A stretch of DNA of 64,000 nt from Asterias amurensis (taxonomy: Eukaryota; Echinodermata; Asteroidea; Forcipulatida; Asteriidae): contig NC_092665.1 of assembly GCF_032118995.1 (NCBI RefSeq), positions 13,434,512 through 13,498,511 of the forward strand, given 5' to 3'. The notes below the pieces were generated by a model. The model saw only the letters and a program-made list of their open reading frames with translations. It did not search any database and was not told the origin of the DNA. A program made the translations under genes and the position numbers. Each line of letters begins with the position of its first letter. The first letter of the stretch is position 1. This document shows, in pieces, positions 55,940-64,000 of the stretch.

Positions 55940-56090
55940 TAATGGTTAGGGGTTAGGGGTTAGGGGTTAGGGGTTAGGGGTTAGGGGTTAAGGGTAAGGG
56001 ATTCGGGGTTAAGGGTTAGGGGTTAGGGGTTAGGGGTTAAAGGTTAGGGGTTAAGGGTAAGGGGTTAGGGGTAAGGGTAGGTATCATACT
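55940..56090 (+). repeat. Interstitial telomere-like (TTAGGGG)n tract
   Basis: About 20 units, mainly the heptamer TTAGGGG, with variants TTAAGGG, TAAGGGA and TTCGGGG. It ends abruptly in TAGGTATCATACTGC. Confidence 0.9.
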
Positions 56091-56967
56091 GCAGTAACAC
56101 TTTTCAGATTTAAATTTTAGGGAATAACAACTTCTATCTTTTTTGCACAACTACATTACTTCGAAGTGAAATGTTTTATCAAAAAGCTTTATACTATCAA
56201 AAGTGGCTGTATAGGCTTCTAACCAAAATCTTGTAAAACCAAAAAGTTTACGAATGAGTTCTCGTCAGAACAATTATAAGTAAACTGATGCCCGAGAAAG
56301 GAAAACAATTACTAATGCTTAATATTATTTGGTTTGCGGTAACACCATGTATGGTATGTATCTATTTACTTACTAATGTGTTTCCATTTTCATGGAAATG
56401 TTGTTTTTAACAAGGAACTTGGTAACTTGGTGGGGCTATATCGGAAAAGTTTGAAGGAAGTCGCGGAGGAAATGTTGTTGGAAAGTTCTTGGCTAAGTGT
56501 GAGGGTTTTTTCCCCAAAGAATTCGTTTCCTTGTCAGTACAAACCCTAACATAATCAAACCAGACATTTATAAGAGAACTCTGCCAACAATAACATCATG
56601 TTTTACATGTAATTGTGCTTTTTGTGTACTAGAGATGGAAAACCTATGTTTTTCTATAGCCAATCTGTTTGGCTCTAAAACTGGCTGTTATGCTTCGTTC
56701 GTCATGATTGTGCAAGTAGGCCAACTTGTTTTGAAGCTGACCCGAAAAATTAATGCATTGTCTCAATTTTGTCCAAGAGTAATATAGTAACATAAATGTG
56801 TATGTAGTTAGGAATGAACAAAAAACAAAATTACGAGAGCGGGGACTTGAAACAGCGACATCCTCCAGACTAATGATAACAATCATTACAACAGTCCAGA
56901 GCGCTAAAAAATATACGGAAGTTTCTAAGCGCTATAACCAGATTGCAAAAACAGATGGGATAGAGAT

Positions 56968-57355
56968 TTAAAGGCAGTGGACACTATTGGTAATTACTCA
57001 AAATAATTATTAGCATAAAACCTCACTTGGTAACGAGTAATGGGGAGAGGTTGATGGTATTAAACATTGTGAGAAACGGCTCCCTCTGAAGTAACATAGT
57101 TTTCGAGAAAGAAGTAATTTTCCACGAATTTGATTTCGAGACCTCAAGTTTAGAACTTGAGGTCTCGAAATCAAGCATCTGAAAGCACACAACTTCGTGT
57201 GACGAGGGTGTTTTTTTTCTTTCATAGTTATCTCGCAACTTTGACGACCAGTTGAGTTCAAATTTTCACAGGTTTTTTATTTTATGCATAATGTTGAGAT
57301 GCACCAAGTGAGAAGACTGGTCTTTGACAATTACCAATAGTGTCCACTGTCTTTA
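56968..57355. mobile_element. Family A MITE
   Basis: TTTAAAGGCAGTGGACACTA to ATAGTGTCCACTGTCTTTAA. The central GAGACCTCAAGTTTAGAACT hairpin is perfect. Confidence 0.9.
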
Positions 57356-57430
57356 AAAGTGTCCAATGAAGCTGCTTGAATGTGGCTGGGTAGCTTGTTC
57401 CAAAGTGTTGCATGTTGCAAGTTTTATATT
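57355..57430 (-). pseudogene. Small relic of a LINE reverse-transcriptase C-terminus
   Basis: The minus strand encodes ATLWNKLPSHIQAASLDTFK, the standard TLWNxLP..I..A.SL.TFK end of CR1/L2-like ORF2. Only about 25 codons remain. Confidence 0.65.
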
Positions 57431-57474
57431 CAAAGAAATGTACAAAATCCGCTTCTGTTGCATGACGCGAAGTT

Positions 57475-57616
57475 AAGCCCGGCACGGTTCATACTTCTTG
57501 CGAACGCAAATCGAATTTTGGTGACGCAACAATCGGTACGCGCTCCATTTCCCTTTGTGACGCAATGAAATTCGCATCGCACGAAGCATTCGCAGGAAGT
57601 ATATGAACCGGGCTTT
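57475..57616. mobile_element. Family D palindromic element
   Basis: Left arm CACGGTTCATACTTCTTGCG; right arm CGCAGGAAGTATATGAACCG. Inner TTTGGTGACGCAAC and GTGACGCAATGAAATTCG also pair in part. Confidence 0.75.
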
Positions 57617-58106
57617 AGTAGTGGACCTTTTTGGTTCAAAGAAGTTAGCATTTTTAATTGTACTTTATATTCGTTTGCTTTTATCCTATACCAATGTCAG
57701 ACACATACTTGAACAACAGGCATAATAATACTGCTTGAGTGGGATTCGAACCTAGGAACCCCGCAGTCCAAAACCATGTAGTGCAATACGTGGTAAGGAT
57801 GGGGTCACGTTTAGACACCATCAGAGTCTTTCGGAAAAGGTCCTTCATTACATCACAAATTTGACAAGTTTTCTTTTTGTAGACGGATGCAATTAGATTT
57901 TTAAAACAGAAATTCACACACAAATTATGACATTCTCACCACCACCCTGGTTTGTTTATTTTTGTTTTTCTTGACATAAACTGTATATGAATAAAATAAA
58001 GGATGGAGTATACATGCAATGTAATACTGGAAAAAAAAAAACGGTTTCTGATTATATTTCCCAAAATGCAAAATAGATTTACAATGCAAGGTCGCATTAA
58101 AGGGCA

Positions 58107-58371
58107 CTGGGCCCAATTTCATAGAGCTGCTAAGCACAAAAATTTGCTAAGCATGGAATTTCTTCCTTGATAAAATAATTTATGGTTTATTTATGAAACA
58201 GGGCTACCACCAATTTCCTTTTGTTGCATGTTGTTTTCTGACTGGTATTCAGCTGTTGTTTGCTTGTCCTGAAAAGTGTGGAAGTTTGGTTGGCATTCCT
58301 GTTTTTATCCAGGGAGGAATTTCATGCTAAGAAAATGTGTGCGCTTAGCAGCTCTATGAAATTGGGCCCTG
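58107..58371. mobile_element. Family B element
   Basis: GGGCCCAATTTCATAGAGCT to AGCTCTATGAAATTGGGCCC, with ATGGAATTTCTTCCTTGATA inside. It runs directly into a family A element. Confidence 0.85.
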
Positions 58372-58710
58372 GACACTATTAGCAATAACTCAAACGAGTT
58401 GTCAGCATAAAAACATACTTGATATTACTTGATAAACGAGCGATGGAGAGCTGTTGATAGAGATTGTGAGAATCTCGCTCAGAAGTAACGTAGTTTTAGA
58501 GACAGAAGTAATTTCTCACTAAAAGAAAGAGTTGAGATATGGAATTTAAGGCATCTGAAAGCCCGAACTTGTGCGACAAGGATGTTTTTTTCTTCAATTA
58601 TTCTCTTGCAATTTTGACGACCAATTGAGTTAAAATGTTCACAGGTTTGTTAATTTATACATATGCTGAGAATACTGGTCTTTGACAATTACCAAAGGTG
58701 TCCAGTGCGT
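58370..58710. mobile_element. Family A MITE lacking its outer left end
   Basis: CTGGACACTATTAGCAATAA follows the family B right end at once. Ends TTACCAAAGGTGTCCAGTGC. Confidence 0.7.
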
Positions 58711-58761
58711 TTTGTCAAACAGTCCCTTTTTATCCTCTGGATTCCTGCTATGAACAAAGAG

Positions 58762-59136
58762 TTTATAGGCAGTGGAGACTACTGGTAATTACTCAAAATA
58801 ATTATTAGCATAAAACCTTACGCGTAATGGGGAGAGGTTGATATTATAAAACATTGTAAGAAACGGCTCCCTCTAAAATAACGCTGTTTTCGAGAAAGAA
58901 GTAATTTTCAACGAATTTGATTTCAAGACCTCATTTGGAATTTGAGGTCTCAAAATCATGCATCTGAAAGCACACAACTTCGCGTGACAAGGGTGTGTTT
59001 TTTTAATTTCATCTCGCAACTTCGATGACGGAATGAGCTCAAATTTTCACAAGATTGTTATTTCATGCATATTTTGAGATCCACCAAGCGGGAAGACTGG
59101 TCTTTGACAATTAACAATAGTGTCCACTGTCTTTAA
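58762..59136. mobile_element. Family A MITE
   Basis: TTTATAGGCAGTGGAGACTA to ATAGTGTCCACTGTCTTTAA; the central hairpin AAGACCTCATTTGGAATTTG is imperfect. Confidence 0.8.
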
Positions 59137-60316
59137 AAACTACTGATGGTACTGATGAATGACATCTCGACACTAACTAGAAATCAATTATCCACCACTG
59201 TGACGATAAGGATTGACAAGTACCTGAGTTTCTTGAAACATAAAGAAAGGTTGAACACATTATCTGTATATAGAGTAAAGCCCAGTTCGTACTCCCTGTG
59301 AATTGTGGCGTCAAAAATTCAGTGCAAACCAGAGCTGTTTGGTCAAACCGCTTGGCACAAACCATTTCCCGATGAACCAGGCTTTCGTCAATATTTTATT
59401 GACGACCCCGTCCGAAATGACATTCTAAGGTTTGTGGCAAGAATGCGAAGTACCTCTAAAACTATTCAACGACAAATAAATAAAACAAACAAATAAATAA
59501 ACACAAATGAAAACTACCAAAGATGATTCTTATTGAGTGGGCGGTAAAATTACTTATGATACCTTTTCCTACTGACAAGAAACACAATCAAGTGCACCTT
59601 TTCTCTACCGTCATATTGGCAGTTTTTCCAAAGGTTGAAACTTTTGAAAAGTTTTTGAAAACTGTTTAAATTGTGAATGGACCTGCAGGCTTATACTGAT
59701 TTTGTTGTAATTGATTGGTACTATTATAAGTCTCAATTTTCAATAAGAAAGACAAAAATGATGGAAAAAGATGATATTTTTATGGCAATTAAAAAACAAA
59801 ATAACATATGAAAAATTAATAAATAACAAACATAACTTCTTTTCAGTATAAGCGTGCATGTCTATTCACATGGTGAAACACTTTTTGAGTTTTTTCAGGA
59901 ACTTGGCAAAATGACAATATATTTTTTTAAACAATTTCTTTCCCCAATCCCTGTAAACAAATTACAACCATTGGAAAAACTTCCACTATGACGAATGCAA
60001 CGAGATACACTTTAATGGTCCCTGTCTACTACAATTTACCGCAAACAAAAGAAAGAACAGGAATATAGTTTTTTTTATAAACAAAGGAATACAAAAGTTG
60101 ATATTCTGAAAACTGAAGCTCTTTTGCAACGCTAGGGTAGCACTAGGAGTGTCCAATATTGGCAGCTGCACCTACGGCTACCGCTAGAGCTCTGCGTCAT
60201 AATGCATTGTGGTATAGTACTTCCTTGGCAACATCCCCATTAGCAACAGTCCGAGCTGTAGCTATAAACGTCAGTTTGGATTTGGCCTTACTGTACTAGG
60301 GCCAAACGTCTAGTGC

Positions 60317-60691
60317 TTTAAAGGGAAGGTACACGTTCGGTAATTACTCAAAACAAATATTAACTTAAAAAACTTGGTAACCAGCATTGGAGAGCTGTTG
60401 ATAGTATAACACATTGTGAGAAACAGCTCCCTCTGAAGTAGCATAGATTTTTAGAAGAGGTAGTTTCTTACTAAAATAATAAAAGACTTCTAGCCAGAAG
60501 TCTTTTATTCCTATCTGAAAGCACACAAATTCGTCCAACAGGGGTGATTTTTTTTTTTTTACATTTTCTCGCAACTTCGATGACCAATTAAGCTCAAATT
60601 ATCACAGGCTTGTTATTTTATGGTAAAATGTTGGGACACACCAAGTGAGAAAACTGGTCTTTGACAACTTAAACATGTACCTTCCCTTTAA
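60317..60691. mobile_element. Family A-related MITE with different terminal sequence
   Basis: TTTAAAGGGAAGGTACACGT at the left and ACATGTACCTTCCCTTTAA at the right. Interior GAGAGCTGTTGATAGTATAA is shared with family A, so ends and interior have different relatives. Confidence 0.75.
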
Positions 60692-60796
60692 TACTGTGGA
60701 ATTCCACGCTTACGCCCTGCCATGGCATCGACATATGGTCCTTATGGCTCCGAAAGTGCATAACAATCCAGTACGCAGGGCCATAACAATTGGGCG

Positions 60797-61380
60797 ATGG
60801 GGCGAATTCCATAGAGCTGCCTAAGAAGGAATAGTAGCTAAGCACAACAAAAGTATGCTTACCTGATAAGGTTAGCATAAAAATACCATGTCACATGTAA
60901 TATGTTTGACTGGTATCATGATCATTTCTGCTTAGCACAAAATAGTTTAGCAATGTTTGTTCTTAAAGGAACACGTTGCCTTGCATCTGACGAGTTGGCC
61001 TATAAAAAGCGTTAGTAACCGTTTTTTATAAATTGCATATGGTTGGAAAGATGTTTTAAAAGTAGAATACAATGATCTACACAAGTTTGCCTCAAAATTG
61101 CGTGGTTTTCCTTTTACTGTGCGAACTAACACGGTCAGCCGTTTATGGGAATCAAAATTTTGACTCCCATAAATGGCCGACCGTGTTAGTCGACGAGGTA
61201 AAAGGAAAACCGTGCAATTTCGAGGCATGTTTGTGTGGATCATTGTATTCTACTTTTACAACATCTTTCTACACATATGCATTTTATAAAAAACGGTTTC
61301 AAACGCATTTCAAAGACCAACTCGACCGATCCAAGGCAACGTGTTCCTTTAAGCAGCTCTATGAAATTGGCTCAGGTAAA
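60797..61380. mobile_element. Family B element split by a family C element
   Basis: Left half starts GAATTCCATAGAGCTGCC at about 60805. The right half GCAGCTCTATGAAATTGGCT resumes after 61352. Confidence 0.75.
60963..61352. mobile_element. Family C palindromic element nested in a family B element
   Basis: TTAAAGGAACACGTTGCCTT to AAGGCAACGTGTTCCTTTAA, with TTAA at each junction with the host element. Confidence 0.9.
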
Positions 61381-61767
61381 CTTCTGTTGTTGATGTAGCA
61401 AGTTCTGAGCATGCGCACATTTTCAAGAAGAATGGAATTACCAAGTTTGTCTTCTGCCACCTGGGGACCATTTCATGGCTCTGCTTACCATAGAATCCTG
61501 TTTTGTTGGCGCCCTATAAAACGGCCCCCTATGGACCATGGTAGGGTGTGAACGCAAAAATTTCCCCAGTAAGCGGGGTCATGAAATTGGCCCTGCCCTT
61601 GTATCCCCAAGAGTCTCCCATTTTTTCCAAAAACTGATTTAGCATAAAAACCACCGTCTCTTCTCAGAACCCGCTCAAAAGAGTGGTGCTACCGCAAACC
61701 TCACCTGATTAAAAATACTGCTTGGAAGTTCATAAAAAAGACTTTCTCAGCCAGTAGGAGAAACTTT

Positions 61768-64000
61768 CTAACACATCTTAAGATGCTCGTAGTACTTAGT
61801 GATCATCTTGGTGATCTCCTCGTGGAGTACCTTACGTTTGTCGCGGTCCTCCTGGGATTCATTCTCATCCACTGTCCCGGCGAATTTGTCTGGATGGAAG
61901 TCTTGACAAGCTTTGAGAAGAAGCTTCTTGCGTTGCTTCTGCGTGGTCATAGTGGAAGGCTCATCCACGTTCTTCTGAAGGTCTTCCAGGTGTTTACTGG
62001 TGAACTTCGGCGTCTTGGATGGCACGTGGTGTTTGTAGAGATGCTCCAGCAGGCTATAGACACCTTTCAGGTTAGCTTCCTTTAAGGCTGTAATCTCTTC
62101 TTTCAAACTTTCAAGAATCTGTAAAGTAAAGCAAGATTTTGTGTTTCACATGTGCAATGCTCACAAGTAAGTTTGGCTTTTGGGTCGGTTTAGTGACATC
62201 ATGTCGTACCTTTCACATCTATGGACCCCGGTTTGAATCCCATCTTGGGTCTCAGAATTCATCACTGCACTAACCTATCTTTAAGAAAGTTTGTATATAC
62301 TCAGTGCCTTGAGCACCTTGTTTGGTATAAGTGCGCTATATAAGACTTCAATATTATTTTTTTATGAAATTGGGCCCTTAGCAATTGTCTGCTATAGCAG
62401 AGATGAGCAGGAGCTCCTCCACAATTTGTACAAAGACATGGTAGTTGGGCTTGTTCCGGTAAGCGTAATTCTGTTGTGCTTAGCTTCTTTTTGTGCTTTT
62501 AAAAGCAGCTCTATAAAAAAGGGCCCTTGTCACAACCTTACCTTATCTTTGATCTTCTGCTGTGCAGCCTCGTCCCTCATGCGCTCTTTCTCCTGGATCT
62601 TCCTAAACCCTTCCACACACTGCTTATACCACTCTTGGGTCAGGAATGTCTTTGGTCTAGCTGCATCCACAAGCTCCAAACACCTCTTGTAGTACTGCTT
62701 GCTCCGGGTGGTCGAGAAGAGAATCTTCTGATGAATGAGCCCAAGGAAGCTCAGGGCGGCTGCCTCCTGTTCAAGGTCAAGCTCGGCTGCCTGTCAACAA
62801 ATAACATTCAAAGCAGGCCTTAAAGACAGTGGTAATTGTCAAAGACTAGCCTTCACAGTTGGTGTTTCTCAACATTTGCATAAATTGACAAACCTGTGAA
62901 GATTTTAGCTCAATCGGTCATCGAACTTCTGAGATGACAATGAAAGAAAAAACACCCTTGTCACATGAAGTTGTGTGTGTTTAGATGGTTGATTTCGAGA
63001 CCTCAAGTTCTAAATCTGAGATCTTGAAATCAAATTCGTGGAGAATTACTTCTTTCTCGAAAACTATGGCACTTCGGAGGGAACCGTTTCTGACAATGTT
63101 TTATACCATCAAACTCTCTTCACCAAGAAAGGTCTTATGCTAATAATTATTTTGAGTAATTACTAATAGTGTCCACTGCCTTTAAGAAGCGTACTTTTTT
63201 ACTGTCATGCTTCTCAGATTGTGAATTACCATTAGAGATTACATAGTGCTCATGCCAGAACATAAGCCCAACTAGTCTTCTATTTACCTTGAGACTAGCT
63301 TCCTTGAACCAGTCCAGCGTTATCAAGACTTCATCCATATTTAAGTATTCCTCACTTCCCAGAACTTGCTTCAGCATTTTTTCTCCGCACTTCCTGGCCT
63401 GGATTGATTCGGAGGTACAGATATGGTAAGCGGTGTCACGCTTCACCACTTCAAGATCAAAGGTAAGTTCCACGGCTTCCGGATCACGCGAGATGGATCT
63501 ATTGCGCAGCATCTGAAGTGCCTCCTCGACTGGCTGACGAATGTCGTGGAGGCACCTCAGACTGTCCTTGAAGTTCTCAACTTCAAGGAACTTTACCGAC
63601 TCCTTGAAGAGTGTGGTGCATATGTCGAGCTTGGCTTTGGCAAGATGCACTCCAGGCGACATCACGTTGGAAAGCTGGTAGAGCTCTTTGAGAAAGTCTT
63701 TCTTGTCGTCAAAATCGCTCAAGACCTCCATGACGTCCTGGTAGACGTCTTGAATCTCCTCTTTCAAATTCTCCTCCCATTGATGCTCCTGGCAACTGGA
63801 GCCTCTGGCAAGTGCTTGGGTCAAATACTTTAAAGACATCCTGTAGAAGGACAAGGGGCGCTCCTTATTGTCGGCAGGGCATTCCTGGGCCATGCGTTTA
63901 GTGGCCACGCCACAGTTTTTTGTTGCTGACGACCAGTCGCCATCCCGAGTAGGCCCATCAGCTTCATTTGCAGCTCGGATGTAAAAATGGAGGGACTTCT
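61768..64000 (-). CDS. Unrecognised helical protein with C-terminal J-like domain (5' end outside the window)
   Basis: Three exons in phase, 5' to 3' on the minus strand: 64000-63288 (open to the edge), 62790-62542, 62118-61768, giving about 437 residues ending EHLKMC. The first part is rich in amphipathic helices (YIRAAN, LKYLTQALARG, FLKELYQLSNV, YYKRCLELVDAARPKTFLTQ) that look TPR-like. A coiled stretch (IQEKERMRDEAAQQKIKDK) follows. The C-terminal 100 residues resemble a J domain: KQRKKLLLKACQDFHPDKFA carries the HPD tripeptide, and LHEEITKMITKYYEHLK forms a last helix. C-terminal J domains of this layout occur in auxilin-like and some TPR co-chaperones; an Hsp70 partner role is inference. 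I cannot name the family. Confidence 0.75.
62215..62530 (+). repeat. tRNA-SINE 3' part followed by a family B remnant
   Basis: B-box-like GGTTTGAATCC near 62231, then TGCCTTGAGCACCTTGTTTG and GTGCGCTATATAAG, a LINE-like tail. A family B remnant (TGAAATTGGGCCC ... AAGCAGCTCTATAAAAAAGG) follows. Intron of the J-like gene. Confidence 0.55.
62820..63185. mobile_element. Family A MITE
   Basis: Starts TTAAAGACAGTGGTAATTGT; ends ACTAATAGTGTCCACTGCCT then TTTAA. Orientation opposite to most copies; intron of the J-like gene. Confidence 0.8.

Larger units (their letters stand above)
54825..61767. other. Gene-poor, repeat-rich intergenic region
   Basis: No gene is supported over almost 7 kb. Contents in order: a family A element (54943-55305); AT-rich unique sequence; a TTAGGGG tract (55940-56090); an antisense tRNA-like motif near 56830; a family A element (56968-57355); a reverse-transcriptase relic; a family D hairpin; a second antisense tRNA-like motif near 57737; a family B element fused to a family A element (58107-58710); another family A element (58762-59136); AT-rich sequence; a variant family A element (60317-60691); and a family B element split by a family C element (60797-61380). 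Confidence 0.6.

Noticed and set aside
55940..56090. Possible CRISPR-like or true telomere array
   Set aside because: No spacers separate the units, and unique sequence continues on both sides, so it is an internal tract.
61783..62085. Plus-strand hydrophobic open frame of 100 codons
   Set aside because: Antisense of the J-like domain exon, which has better splice and motif support.

Overview
The window is animal nuclear DNA: intron-rich genes with GT-AG introns, AT-rich spacers and many short palindromic repeats. Gene content (ZCWPW1-like, SIX6OS1-like, WRAP73, MRPL51, DNAJC11 and a private immunoglobulin-receptor family) plus the repeat landscape suggest an invertebrate deuterostome, most likely an echinoderm and perhaps a sea star. 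The organism call is inference from gene content and repeat style. All exon models were built by hand from splice signals, reading phase and remembered family features; no alignment was run.

Layout. (1) 1-8304, minus strand: most of a ZCWPW1-like histone reader (CW zinc finger plus PWWP), running off the left edge. (2) 9016-15353, plus strand, head-to-head with it: a complete 12-exon, 657-residue coiled-coil protein resembling SIX6OS1, a synaptonemal-complex central-element protein. Both families act in meiotic prophase. (3) 17728-26364, minus strand: WRAP73, an 11-exon WD-repeat centrosomal protein. (4) 26593-27703, plus strand: MRPL51, sharing a 228-bp promoter region with WRAP73; its 3' region carries repeated copies of its own coding end. 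(5) 30753-44784, minus strand: a complete 15-exon DNAJC11. (6) 46182-54824, plus strand: three tandem paralogous genes for two-Ig-domain type I membrane receptors whose coding parts lack introns. The first carries a 1-base frameshift, the second is intact with a short tail, and the third is intact with a long tail bearing ITIM/ITSM-like tyrosine motifs. (7) 54825-61767: about 7 kb with no gene I can support, made of MITEs and a TTAGGGG tract. (8) 61768-64000, minus strand: the 3' end of an unrecognised helical protein with a C-terminal HPD-containing J-like domain.

The spaces between and inside genes are dominated by non-autonomous inverted-repeat elements in at least eight families, several nested in one another. 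There are also tRNA-derived SINEs, three decayed non-LTR reverse-transcriptase tails, two minisatellites and several perfect hairpins. The main candidates for something new are the Ig receptor cluster, which looks like a paired activating/inhibitory-type family, and the divergent pair of meiotic genes.
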